From assembly GCF_900491745.1 (NCBI RefSeq), contig NZ_UETR01000003.1, positions 62,001 to 126,000 of the forward strand: a DNA stretch of 64,000 nt, written 5' to 3'. This DNA comes from Amarolinea aalborgensis (GTDB taxonomy: Bacteria > Chloroflexota > Anaerolineae > SSC4 > Amarolineaceae). Each line of letters starts with the position of its first letter. The first letter of the stretch is position 1. Under the pieces are notes generated by a model, which worked only from the letters and a program-made list of their open reading frames with translations, did no database searches and had not been told where the DNA came from. Positions 24,701-32,416 of the stretch are shown one piece after another. Position numbers and translations under genes: made by a program.

Positions 24701-27700
24701 TGGAGGCGCGCCGTGCCCTCGAAACCGGCATCATCCAGGCCGACCAAGACCGCGCCTGCGGTGCGCTGGCCGATGGTGGGAGACGTGGTGAGCGCCGCAT
24801 CGAAGACAGTGGCCGGCGCACGCACGGGGATGGTCACGGTCTGCGCCGGAAACCCGCCAGGCAGGGCCGCGCGCACGGTATACTGTGCGCCGGCCGCAGC
24901 CGCGGGCAGGTTCACATTCAGCACGGTCGTTAAGTAACCGACGGCCGCGACCAGCGAAGTCGTCGTAGAGGTGATGAGCACGCCGTTGCGGCGCACCTCC
25001 CAGTCAACCGGCGTGCCGGGTACGCCGTTCAGGACGCTGGCGGTGATGATGGCCGTGGCGTCCAGGCCCGCCACGACACTGGTCGGCGTGGCATCGAGGC
25101 CGATCGAGGGGACGCGCAGGCTGAGCGGCGCAATCGCCTGGCTGACCACTTCGCCGTCCTCTTGCGCTTCCAGGCGCACCAGGTGCGACTTGGCAACCAC
25201 GGTGGTATAGGTCTGCGTGATGACGCTGTGCGGGTCCACGGTCACGGTTTGCGGTGCGGCTTGCAGCCCGCTCACGGCTGCCAGGGTGAAGGTGCGCGCC
25301 ACCGGCCGGTCATTGCGCAGCGTGGCGGTCAGCGTCGCGACCGCGCCGAAGGGGTAGTCGGGTTGGTCGCTGGTGAGACGGAAGTTGAACAGATCGGCTT
25401 TGACGGCTGCCGAACGCACCTGGTAGAAGGGGCCGGGAATGACGCCGGAGTAGCCCCAGGTGTTTGGATCGAAGCTGGGATTGCCGCCCAAGAAATAGCC
25501 GATGCGAAGAATGCCGGGTCGTTCGGGCGCTGGGAAGTTGAACGCGACCGTGGCCGCGGCTCCAGGCGCCAGCGGCGGGTTCAAGGTGATGATCTGCACG
25601 GCCCGCGTGGGATTCGGTTGATGCACGGCCCAGCGCCAGCTCTCGCCCAGGCGCCGCTCGTAATAATCGTCCCAGACAGTCACTTCGGTCATGGTGAGGG
25701 CCGTGGTGTTGGTGACTGGCGTGCTGAAACTGACCGTCTGGCCGGGCGCGACTGTCGCCAAGAGCGATGCGCCGCCGCGCAGCGCGGCCACGCCAAAGAG
25801 GGCGCGCGCGAAGATAATGTCATCATCGCTTTGCAGACCGTTCATGTAGAAGTCCGGGTACGCGGACGTGGCCACGACCAGGCCGGCGCCGTACGGATAC
25901 TCGATCATGGCGGGCATCTGGTTGCCCGTGGTGCGCATCAAGACCACGGTAGCCGAGGTCGGCCACTGCGTGAAGGAGCCATCCACCTGAATGTTGGGGC
26001 GGTCGCGGTCCAGGCCGGTGATCCAGGCGGAGGCGTTGATGATGCGCACGGATGCATCCTTGCACAGGATGTCCTGGAAGTAGCCCAGGCCCTGCACCTC
26101 GCCGCCGGGCAGCAGCCCCCAATCGGGGCTGTCAGCCTGCGCCAGTACGACGAGCGTGCCGCCAATCGCGGTGTAAGTCGCCAGCCAGGCGCGCGCCTGT
26201 GCGCTCTCCTGGTAGCGATAGAGCCCGCCGCTGGGCACGATGACCACCGGCGGGGCCTGGTAGGGGTCCACATAGCGGCTTTCGGCCAGGCGGCTCGTAC
26301 CGGTGCCGGCCACGATCTCGACCGGTCGCGCCTTGATGCCGAGGCTGCCGATGGCGCCTATCGCATCGAAGACCAGGCCGCTGTCCAGGATGCCCACGCC
26401 GGTCGCGCTCGTCATCTGGCGCAGTTCCCGCTGCAGCTCCAGCTCCTGACCGCGCAGGCCGGCGTAGATGCGGCGGGCAAACTCGAGCGCATCGCGCAGC
26501 ACGCGGCGCTCCCGATCGAAAGTTGTGTTGTCGAGCTGGACGTAAAAATCGGTGTAAGCGGACTGCACTGCGTCGGTGATGGTCTGCCCTGGAGGCGGCA
26601 GGACGGTGCCGCTGATCAGGCTGCGCACCTGCACGTCGGCCGCCTGGTAAATGGCGTCCATTTCTAGCGTGTGGCTGATCATCTTCTGCGTGTCGGCCTC
26701 GAAGATCGCCAGCTCGGTGGCCGCCAGGGAGACGCGGTAGTAAGCGGCGGCGTGCGTGAAGCCGGCCTGATCTGCGATGGACACCTGCTGCTGGTAATAC
26801 TGCAAGTCGCCGCTGAGGCCGGCCGGCGAGGGGTCATGATCGTTGAGCGAGGCGTCACGACGATCATCGGGCGAGCCGTTGGGCGGCGGCGGGTTCTTTT
26901 TGCCACCGCCGCCGGTGCCGCCGCTCCCACTGCTCCCGCCGCCGCCACAGCCGCCGCCGACTGACTGCTTCTGCGCTTCGCTGATCACCTTGAAGACGGT
27001 GTCCATGGTCTTGGCTGTTTCCACCAGGCGATAGACAAAGGTGATATACTGATAGCCGTTGGCAATGCTGATCACCAGGTCGAGCAGGGCCGATGCCTTC
27101 AGCTTGAGGCCGAACTTGCCGCCGACCTCCAGGTTGAATTCACCGAAGATGCCCAGCTCATTGGGAGTCTTGTCTGCTTCCAGTTTGAAGGCAAAGACCG
27201 GCGCCAGTTCCGCCCCCAGGAACCAGAGGCCGGGAATGGTGAAGCGTATCTTGGCTTTGCTTTGGAAGGTCTCGGAGATTGTCTTGAAGCGGAAGGTAAC
27301 AAATTTGGCAATCTCCTTGAGCGCGTTCGCGTTGGCCTTGAGTTGATCCTTGGCGGCCTGCAGCGCCTGCTGCGATGGACAAGAGGCCGGGTCAATCAAC
27401 ACGCGCGTGTAGCGGGCGCCCAATGTCGTGGTCAGGGTCAGGCTGCCCAGCGGGATGCCCTCGCCCAACTTGGCGATGATCTTGTCCAGGTCATCCAATT
27501 GCGCGACATCGCGGTATTGGTTGCGCAGAAAATCGCGCACGCCGGTGGTGATCGTCGCCACCCAATCGCCGGGCTTGAAGAAAAGACCCGAAGGTTTGGT
27601 CTCGCACAGTTCGGAGCAGACCACGGCGTAACTGCCGACGTCAATCTCGATCACCTTGAGCTGAAAGCGAAACGAGGCCGTGATCGAGAAACCGGCGTCG

Positions 27701-29217
27701 TTGATGGGGCGGCGCAGGTAGTCGTACACGGTCTGCACCAGGTCGCCGACTTTTTGGAAGAGCCAGGAAATGTCGGCCGGGTCATGCACGATGATGCGCA
27801 GCCCGGATGGCTCCCCGCGGTCGCTCGGCACGCTGACCTGGTAGGTCAACGGCGCGGCCGGATCGAGCAGGATGGGCGCGGTTTCTTCATAGATCACCAC
27901 GCCGTGCGGGCCAAGCACCTGCACCGTCAGCTTGTCCTCGACCGTCTTTGGCATCAGCGATTCGATGCGAATGTCATAGCGCCGGGCGAGCGGGTCGTAG
28001 GCAAAGCCGTCCACCACGACGCGCTTCTTGTGGTCGTCGGCCTGCACCTGCACCGTCGAGGTGTAGGTCACGGTGCGCCAGGAAAAGGGGCCGCTGCGTT
28101 CGCTCTGCACAAAGACCGGCGCCGATGGCGGCGGCGTCGCGGCCTCGGTCGGCAGGTCGGCCAGACGCCGCGTCAGCAGGGCCGCGTAGCCGTCGGGTGT
28201 GCGATATTGCACCAGCGCGGTGGTCAGGTCATCGCTGACATTGCCGATCTGCTCGACCTGAGCCACGGGCGGCGCAACCTGCTTTGTTACTTCGACAAAG
28301 ACCGGTTGGCTGCTGGCTTCGACATGCCCTGACAGCACGGTGGCGTTGAGCAGGTAATAGCCGGCATCAAGATAAATTTCCGCGCGCGCGTGATAGGCAT
28401 CCAACCGGCGGGCGACAAGGGGCGGCAGCAGCTCTTTGTCCGGCTCCGCGGCGCCTGCGGGAATCAGGTGCAGGGCGGTGAGCTGCACCGCGTCGAGACC
28501 CTCATCTATGGCGACGGTCGAGGTCACATCTACGACCAGGCGGCCATCCGGCTCGAAATGGGTGGTCAGGCTGGCGGCGCCGAGCTGTGTGTCATGGCCG
28601 ATGCGTTGTGCATCCACATCGAAGGTGCGCACTTCGGTTGGACCTAAACCGGGCGCGCTGGCGCTGTAGAAAAAGGGGCCGCCCAGGTGCAGATCGTCCA
28701 GCACAAAATGCACACCGGCCGCCCCCCAGGCGTCGGCTGTCGTGCGGCGCTCCAGGTCAACCTGACGCGACGCGTTCCACAGATGAAACGTAACGGGCGT
28801 GCCGGCCGGGTTCTGTTGAGCCGCATCCGGTATCACCTCCACGGCGAGGTCGAGCTGGGTGTAGCGCACTTCCTGGCCGTCGCCGCCAACGCGCAGCACA
28901 GCGAGCGGCGTTGTCGGCAGTGGGTTGGTGCTGGGATCGCGGTCCGTATCCACGGCCGGCGAAAAGCGCAGCGCGCCGGTCAGCGTCGACGCGGCATGAT
29001 CTACCGGCGGCGAGGACGACTCCGGGACGGGCGCGGCTTGAGGCGCGCCGGCCGCGCTATTTTCCGCGGCGCTGGCGTCAACACCCGGCGGGGGCAGCAG
29101 GCCGATCAGCAGGGTGATCAACAAGAGGTAGGACAGCAGGTTGTAGAGCCGGCGTGAGGTGGAACGCCCGCGCAAACGGCGGCTAAGGCGCGAGGGGAGA
29201 GCCATCCAGGATGTCAT
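18703..29217 (-). CDS. Giant secreted multidomain surface protein (3504 residues) with dockerin-like C-terminus
   Basis: The N-terminus has a basic stretch and a hydrophobic helix (LLSYLLLITLLIGLLPPPG, about residues 28-46), a Sec signal or anchor. Then come beta-rich segments, a Gly/Pro-rich linker near 745-790, a helical part (about 800-960), a segment resembling a glutamine-amidotransferase-like fold (PPVVIVPSGGLYRY, GGTLVVLAQADSPDWG, about 980-1130), many Ig-like/CARDB-type repeats rich in Thr and Val, a PQQ-type beta-propeller (about 1870-2240: LVALDSTSGDARWG, AIAAYDVHSGALVWSRTLD) and more Ig-like repeats. The last 60 residues hold two dockerin-like calcium loops (DFDHSGVIDIADLIAIAGLW, DLNGDGFVTIVDIQMVAARW). 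ATG 29217 has a GGAGG site. A half copy of the palindromic repeat is translated near residue 1561. A role in adhesion or display of partners at the surface is inferred. Confidence 0.87.
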   Translation of the reverse strand: MTSWMALPSRLSRRLRGRSTSRRLYNLLSYLLLITLLIGLLPPPGVDASAAENSAAGAPQAAPVPESSSPPVDHAASTLTGALRFSPAVDTDRDPSTNPLPTTPLAVLRVGGDGQEVRYTQLDLAVEVIPDAAQQNPAGTPVTFHLWNASRQVDLERRTTADAWGAAGVHFVLDDLHLGGPFFYSASAPGLGPTEVRTFDVDAQRIGHDTQLGAASLTTHFEPDGRLVVDVTSTVAIDEGLDAVQLTALHLIPAGAAEPDKELLPPLVARRLDAYHARAEIYLDAGYYLLNATVLSGHVEASSQPVFVEVTKQVAPPVAQVEQIGNVSDDLTTALVQYRTPDGYAALLTRRLADLPTEAATPPPSAPVFVQSERSGPFSWRTVTYTSTVQVQADDHKKRVVVDGFAYDPLARRYDIRIESLMPKTVEDKLTVQVLGPHGVVIYEETAPILLDPAAPLTYQVSVPSDRGEPSGLRIIVHDPADISWLFQKVGDLVQTVYDYLRRPINDAGFSITASFRFQLKVIEIDVGSYAVVCSELCETKPSGLFFKPGDWVATITTGVRDFLRNQYRDVAQLDDLDKIIAKLGEGIPLGSLTLTTTLGARYTRVLIDPASCPSQQALQAAKDQLKANANALKEIAKFVTFRFKTISETFQSKAKIRFTIPGLWFLGAELAPVFAFKLEADKTPNELGIFGEFNLEVGGKFGLKLKASALLDLVISIANGYQYITFVYRLVETAKTMDTVFKVISEAQKQSVGGGCGGGGSSGSGGTGGGGKKNPPPPNGSPDDRRDASLNDHDPSPAGLSGDLQYYQQQVSIADQAGFTHAAAYYRVSLAATELAIFEADTQKMISHTLEMDAIYQAADVQVRSLISGTVLPPPGQTITDAVQSAYTDFYVQLDNTTFDRERRVLRDALEFARRIYAGLRGQELELQRELRQMTSATGVGILDSGLVFDAIGAIGSLGIKARPVEIVAGTGTSRLAESRYVDPYQAPPVVIVPSGGLYRYQESAQARAWLATYTAIGGTLVVLAQADSPDWGLLPGGEVQGLGYFQDILCKDASVRIINASAWITGLDRDRPNIQVDGSFTQWPTSATVVLMRTTGNQMPAMIEYPYGAGLVVATSAYPDFYMNGLQSDDDIIFARALFGVAALRGGASLLATVAPGQTVSFSTPVTNTTALTMTEVTVWDDYYERRLGESWRWAVHQPNPTRAVQIITLNPPLAPGAAATVAFNFPAPERPGILRIGYFLGGNPSFDPNTWGYSGVIPGPFYQVRSAAVKADLFNFRLTSDQPDYPFGAVATLTATLRNDRPVARTFTLAAVSGLQAAPQTVTVDPHSVITQTYTTVVAKSHLVRLEAQEDGEVVSQAIAPLSLRVPSIGLDATPTSVVAGLDATAIITASVLNGVPGTPVDWEVRRNGVLITSTTTSLVAAVGYLTTVLNVNLPAAAAGAQYTVRAALPGGFPAQTVTIPVRAPATVFDAALTTSPTIGQRTAGAVLVGLDDAGFEGTARLQTILNLYGSPLSAGPVITVPIGGGFQTLDLDLDLPASLDLYAYYTVVVSMTSQITGDFGELSRAAASASTTAYSFPLTVNAPGLTVADAQVNAGQALTARIVPPPTGAQLPAGGPYNIYLHSQDYSFTYFTSVPTATVTADGLEVTLTVPDLPKSGNYGLEVSTPRLNSWYTSATFRAAPYDLVLDAPGNVQAGASLPVSLTNRGGISTTLTGSLSLLDADDIQVVSLAITETLPLSVTRAFTLTVPQGVRSGSYHLAAQGRDRVNSFVSLRQAVAVTGASAALGVVTDADVYAPTDTVTTTSTVTTPTALAGASLRLRVLKPSPRVGGWDGWFSQQGDAGRSGHIAQTATAPFTATWTVSGDPGALPAAVDDLVILLLAADSNTNLPRRLVALDSTSGDARWGPLEIPDANRLVINHRYAVVTRGYEGAIAAYDVHSGALVWSRTLDNPGLLLASDTALVVRTNNGFEVLDPDGGNTLRTIAASANDALLADGRLFVGVNNSLNAYDIGTGDALWSVTLPESPSLVVANSGYVVTYYWTYNPMANQYEQHTVAFAAPTGDETSSTVFPEAQFDPASTVLTDHELFLATRVYSDTGRLDSIEGLNLNTGIRRSLLAYENQEYVMVGAADRLVIYRMNRFGGSSKLMLVALDGTVLSEQDTVAANLPASVESLALSSAGLVGGYTPGETRQAGAAGAQAQRPDSETVFYALQAAAPIGSADTQGDPIVLREEWQAVNGAGVLTYPRVLDAPNLLDDPRARGALLLEGTLFGSQPAAAPPSSRQILARASHAFAVNEIGLTLTADRARYRANLPGYPADDALATVHLTGSVNNSAGVTRTLPVTITRSDGATIYTATLPNIPPGAQASFSANDPTPPAGSVVYTATTEGALSVATVVQINPATLAASGQFVPASIALGETADLQVFLNNAGAVPALATVDIGNGPQAIQLDPGQDTTLTRSVTPTLAGAYTVSVVYSGDVSRTDNIVLQVADQTVSATITPTGVLRNEGSLIGAGQRPSAGPDLVQGDNAGLAFVLDNASPATFDVVADYSLSGPVSRAGSELRTIAPGINSISVPLGAVPVGDYSASLTVRHARLGHVIGSATLSFRVVAPIYHLTVDVQADPMDEQQTQQVYVTARSAYSSEQPWRGALVIEDGDAVVSTTALTLYPGDANTTYLTLDLSQRSGGHTLRGRLVTADDAAAASGQLSINGAPRWAPQAVLTGAAATAGSPGGAVTLSALITNNGPAGDMPLTYLLFDQEYQVLTPVAGYTTAAYDFTVTAPPDLVDGLYAASVRSGDSEQRATVAISGIQMTLAQTLDATSYAPNTPATWTISLHGLSGASALYDVALRYGTQTLTQTVGLGAGDDVVIPWTFDVGPSGDRASVLVQTHALSPEQTRHNLIIDSRWIPVRDDPDVWLESDRARYQSGETVHLTLHLQRPVDGAFVLAPAAIPLSSAPDAPGSVLWTSLALTETVPITRPASTAGVFTMDYALPAMVRSGRYFFTYGYDGEVRSLPVDVFGVDLQTEQLAVQAAGASAAPRRGPAAPLPQGLLPGSPITVTATLRVNRPVPNAAVSAYALAPDGALLDLGAAARQIISLPAGATPVVLHGILNTTQPGAHQIVLEVMDSASGNILGGDAATVDVGAATITGLGADRGVYSPGQPGSGAVSLFGVGATQVLVTTSDSTPLLSQSVVLTGFAQLTFAIPTATVRDEVLLATVTDSQGMTSTRQSAYKVADVFDTTQPEVQITAPLNAATVPMPVGQSLITVSGIVTEETGLDFVLVNGITATVNSSAWSASVPITVGLNFMQAVAVDQAGNVSKPDFVGISVEPNYGISLSVVPTTTVVGGVVAYSALVTTSYPLTAEVAFPFSTYGLNPLSGAASTGAITLTQPVTWTGFVAPDVPVTLTWTAQATQAVTRTAFAVVAGEGMLARSSEQIDIRVDGGICPDFDHSGVIDIADLIAIAGLWGQPAPAGYDLNGDGFVTIVDIQMVAARWGTSC
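24508..24535. repeat. Half copy of the palindromic repeat inside the giant gene
   Basis: On the coding strand the bases match the second half of the 39-bp palindrome found in pabB (it reads GACTTCGGCGAGCTCAGTCG and continues to the arm end). It is translated in frame as DFGELSRAA between two beta-rich repeats. Confidence 0.75.
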
Positions 29218-29343
29218 GAGTCATGCCTCCAAACAAAATCAACGGTTGCCGGCCGCGTGGATGCGACCTGCACGGATTATGCCTGGGATGACTATTCAAT
29301 CCCTAGTTCAACTCCTGTTCATTTTCAGGTCAAATGATGGGGA

Positions 29344-30759
29344 TCAGACGGCTTCAGTGACGGGGACCACGGCTTGCGGGATGCTGTTGCGCACCCGGTG
29401 GCCGATCCCGTCGCTGGCCGGCACCCACTCGCGGTGATTACATTCGAGACGATAGCCGAAATCGGTGCTGAAACTGCTGAAGGCCTTACGCGGCCAATCG
29501 CGCACAGGGTAGCGCGCGAGCTGACGCAGGCCGCGGCTGGCAATGCTGTTCCAACCGTACAGTTTGCGCGACAGCCAGTCATAGCCCTGCGCCAGCTGCT
29601 CATGGGTCATCTGCGCGGGGTAATAGGTGACATGGTTGGTGTCGTAAAGCGACCAGGGCACGTCCGGCAGCAGGCGATTTTCTTCGATCCACTTGGCGCG
29701 CTGCGGTGTGCCCACGTAGGGCGTCAGAACAGTGATGCTGACGCCGTCGAGGCCGCTGCTGCGGATGAAGTCATAGGTGCTTTGGAAGATCTGCGGGGTG
29801 TCGCCATCGAAGCCGAAGACGAACAATCCCACGACGCCGATGCCCGCGTCATGGACGCGCTGAATGACCTCACGGTAGCGCTCGATATTGCCCTTGGCCT
29901 TGCCGCCCAGTTCACGCCGGTTGCTTGGGTTGGCGCTCTCGAAACCAATGAAGAACTTGTCCAGGTGCGCCTGTCGGGCCAGTTTGAGCAGATCAGGATA
30001 GTCGCCCACGAGCAGCTCGGCCTGGCACGTCCAGCCGTGCAGCGGCAGCCGCGCCAGCGCCTTAAAGAGCTGCTCCATGTACTCGGGATGCAGCCGAAAG
30101 TTCAGACCAAAGTTGTCGTCGGTCAGGAAAAAGCGCTTGATGCCGCGGCGCTCGATTTCTTCGACGACTTGCTCCACCGGGCGCAGGCGCATGACCGCAC
30201 CCGAAACCCGGATCGCAGTGCAGAACGTGCAGCTGCGAGGACAGCCGCGCGTAATCTCCATGTACGGCGTCCAGTAATTGCGGTTTTCATCCACCTGCTG
30301 CAGCACGCGGCCGGCCAGGGGCGGCAGGAAATCAAGGTTGGCCCATTCCGTGTCCACGTAAGACGGCTGCAGCTGGCCGCGGTCAAAATCGGCAATCATC
30401 TGCGGCCAGGTGCGATAGGCCTCACCCACGGCGACGCAGTCAGCCCAGGCGGCCACCTCATCTGGCGCCAGCGTGGCATGTGTGCCGCCAATGACGACCT
30501 TTGCCCCGCGTGCTTGCGCGCGCGTGGCGATCCAGCGCGCGCGGTCAATCTGCAGGGTTTTGGCCGTGATCCCCACCAGGTCCTGCGGGCCAAGCTCGTC
30601 GAACGGCAGCGGCCGCAGATCTTCGTCAATGATCTGCACATCCACGGCGTCCGGGACAAGCGAAGCCAGGCGCATCAACGTGTACGGCGCCATGGTGCCG
30701 CGGCCGAGGAAGCGTCCGTCGCGGCCGGGCTGCACCAGGTAAATTTTGCGGATTGGCAT
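29344..30759 (-). CDS. B12-binding-type radical SAM protein
   Basis: The 471-residue protein has an N-terminal cobalamin-binding-like Rossmann domain (about 1-150: YTLMRLASLVPDAVDVQIID, VVIGGTHATLAPDE) and a radical SAM core from about 170 with the cluster motif RGCPRSCTFC, then LTDDNFG, FFIGFESANP and FVFGFDGDTP. This layout is that of B12-dependent radical SAM methyltransferase-like enzymes (HpnR/BchE/P-methylase group), which act on unactivated carbons of lipids or natural products; no substrate can be read from the context. The first domain lacks the classical DxHxxG cobalamin motif as far as I can see, so B12 use is uncertain. A minus-strand promoter lies at 30861-30888. Confidence 0.87.
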   Translation of the reverse strand: MPIRKIYLVQPGRDGRFLGRGTMAPYTLMRLASLVPDAVDVQIIDEDLRPLPFDELGPQDLVGITAKTLQIDRARWIATRAQARGAKVVIGGTHATLAPDEVAAWADCVAVGEAYRTWPQMIADFDRGQLQPSYVDTEWANLDFLPPLAGRVLQQVDENRNYWTPYMEITRGCPRSCTFCTAIRVSGAVMRLRPVEQVVEEIERRGIKRFFLTDDNFGLNFRLHPEYMEQLFKALARLPLHGWTCQAELLVGDYPDLLKLARQAHLDKFFIGFESANPSNRRELGGKAKGNIERYREVIQRVHDAGIGVVGLFVFGFDGDTPQIFQSTYDFIRSSGLDGVSITVLTPYVGTPQRAKWIEENRLLPDVPWSLYDTNHVTYYPAQMTHEQLAQGYDWLSRKLYGWNSIASRGLRQLARYPVRDWPRKAFSSFSTDFGYRLECNHREWVPASDGIGHRVRNSIPQAVVPVTEAV

Positions 30760-30860
30760 GAGCGCCCTTTCTGCGGTCTGAATTCCTGCACCGCCGAGCG
30801 GGCCGGCAATTGCACGCCCAGAAGAAAGCCTTTTTCTGGACGGGCCGAGGATGTCGCCCG

Positions 30861-30888
30861 ATTATATGCACATAGGAGCAAAAGTCAA
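30861..30888 (-). promoter_or_regulatory. Promoter for the radical SAM gene
   Basis: On the minus strand TTGACT and TATAAT are 16 bases apart, about 100 bases before the start codon at 30759. It is back to back with the plus-strand promoter at 30932. Confidence 0.7.
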
Positions 30889-30931
30889 ACGAACCGGGTC
30901 GGTGAGGTGCTGCCTGATCAATTTCGGCCAG

Positions 30932-30960
30932 TTGACGCTCTGCTGCCCAGGTGCTACAAT
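30932..30960 (+). promoter_or_regulatory. Promoter for the YgiT-type gene
   Basis: TTGACG and TACAAT are 17 bases apart, 39 bases before the ATG at 31000. Confidence 0.7.
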
Positions 30961-30999
30961 CCGTGCCAGATACGACTGGTTCGCGCGGAGTGAAGCAGG

Positions 31000-31326
31000 A
31001 TGAGTGCCTTGCAACGGATTCGCCAACTGGTGATTGATAGGCGCTACGACTTGTCCGCCTACGCCGAAGAAGAGATGTGGATTATGATTTGTGAGTTCTG
31101 CGGGGGCCAGACGATCAGGAAGAAGGTCCGCAAGATCCATTGGCTCCGACAACAACTTTATATCGTAGACGATGTCGAAGCTGAAGTCTGCCAAGAGTGC
31201 GGTGAGCGCTACTATCATGCCACGACGCTCGATGCCATTGATCGCATGTTGGCCGCGGGTAGCCTGCGCGTCAAAAAGCATCTCAGAGTGCCAGTAGTTG
31301 GCATGCGTGCCAGTAGTCCAGCCTGA
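31000..31326 (+). CDS. YgiT-type zinc-finger protein fused to the stump of a DUF4258 toxin
   Basis: From residue 29 (ATG 31084) the protein is a YgiT/MqsA-type zinc-finger domain with two CxxC pairs (CEFCGG and CQECGERYYHATT), the antitoxin-like partner found with DUF4258 or MqsR-like toxins. The first 28 residues (IRQLVIDRRYDLSAYAEEEM) match the typical start of a DUF4258 toxin, which normally continues for another 60 or so residues and lies directly upstream of a YgiT gene. The simplest reading is a deletion that removed most of the toxin and joined its start to the antitoxin in frame. Promoter and ribosome site (GGAGTGAAG) now serve the chimera. The tail after VKKHLRVPVV is slightly extended. 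No toxin remains nearby. Confidence 0.75.
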   Translation: MSALQRIRQLVIDRRYDLSAYAEEEMWIMICEFCGGQTIRKKVRKIHWLRQQLYIVDDVEAEVCQECGERYYHATTLDAIDRMLAAGSLRVKKHLRVPVVGMRASSPA

Positions 31327-31393
31327 CCGGCGCCTCAACTACAGTATGGCCGATTATTGGCTGGATACATGGCAATAAATGAGGGAGTCAGGC

Positions 31394-32272
31394 ATGACTG
31401 AGGTCGAACGTGTCCTCGCCACGCAGTGCGAGCTAGGCGAAGGGCCGTTGTGGGATGCGGCGACGCAGACCCTCTACTTCGTGGACATCCGTGGGCGCTG
31501 CTACTACCGCTGGTCTCCTGCGACCGCCGCGCTGAGGCGCGTGGACGTCGGCGTGACGGTGGCCGCGCTGACGCTGCGAGCTGAGGGTGGGCTGCTGCTG
31601 GCAACCAGCGCAGGCTTGCAGGCGTGGGATGAAGCGGCTGGCCGCCTGACGCCGCTCGTCAATCCGGAGCCGGACCGGCCCCTCAACCGCTTCAATGACG
31701 CCGCCGTGGATCGCTGCGGCCGCTGGTGGGCCGGCACCTACGGCGACGCGCCCTCGGTCTGGGGACAGAGGCTAGGCGCGCTCTACTGCCTGCAGCCGGA
31801 CGGTCATCTACGCACGATCGAAACCGAGGTCGGCTGTGCGAACGGCATCGGCTGGAGCCCAGACGACAAGACGATGTATTTCACCGATTCCGGCGTGCGC
31901 ACGATCTACGCCTACGATTTCGACCTGCCCAGCGGGGAGGTGTCCAATCGCCGCGTCTTCGTGCAGCCGCCGCCGGAGTTCGGCACGCCAGACGGGCTGA
32001 CCGTAGACGCGGAGGGGGGCGTGTGGAGCGCGTGTTGGGGCGGTGGGCAAGTGGTGTGCTATGATCCCGCAGGCCGGCCGGCGCGCATCCTGCGTATACC
32101 GGCGCCAAATCCGACGAGCGTTATGTTTGGCGGGCCGCAGCTCGATCAGTTATTCATCACCTCAGCCTGGGATGGGCTGACGCCTGCGCAGCGAGCGGCG
32201 GCGCCGATGGCGGGCGATCTCTTCGTCGCCATGCCCGGCGTGCGCGGCCGACCAGAGCCGCGCTTCGGATAG
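31394..32272 (+). CDS. SMP-30/gluconolactonase family protein
   Basis: The 292-residue protein is a six-bladed beta-propeller lactonase of the SMP-30/regucalcin family, which hydrolyses sugar lactones using one divalent metal. Likely metal ligands are visible: Glu in CELGEGPLWD, Asn in GCANGIGWSPDD and Asp in FGTPDGLTVD; LNRFNDAAVDRCGRWW and YFTDSGVRTIYAYDFD are further signature blocks. ATG 31394 is preferred over 31379 because GGGAG lies in between. It stands alone on the plus strand, so the lactone is unknown; the sugar transport operon ten kilobases away may or may not be related. Confidence 0.88.
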   Translation: MTEVERVLATQCELGEGPLWDAATQTLYFVDIRGRCYYRWSPATAALRRVDVGVTVAALTLRAEGGLLLATSAGLQAWDEAAGRLTPLVNPEPDRPLNRFNDAAVDRCGRWWAGTYGDAPSVWGQRLGALYCLQPDGHLRTIETEVGCANGIGWSPDDKTMYFTDSGVRTIYAYDFDLPSGEVSNRRVFVQPPPEFGTPDGLTVDAEGGVWSACWGGGQVVCYDPAGRPARILRIPAPNPTSVMFGGPQLDQLFITSAWDGLTPAQRAAAPMAGDLFVAMPGVRGRPEPRFG

Positions 32273-32311
32273 CGCCCCGGCCGTCGTCTGCACGCTCTTC
32301 TTTGCCTCGTC

Positions 32312-32354
32312 CTTAAGCATCTTTTACGATCTCTTTACGGCGACGAGTCATACT
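32312..32354 (+). promoter_or_regulatory. PhoB/PhoP-like direct-repeat box upstream of 32417
   Basis: Three direct repeats spaced exactly 11 bases apart (CTTAA at 32312, TTTAC at 32323, TTTAC at 32334) are followed about ten bases later by CATACT as a possible -10. Eleven-base TTAAC/TTTAC periodicity is how OmpR-family regulators such as PhoB or PhoP bind. A matching box occurs at 36201. Confidence 0.5.
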
Positions 32355-32416
32355 TGCCGTAAGCAAATCGCCAGGATGCCCTGGCAAGATTGAAAATCAG
32401 AGGAGTATCAAAAACC

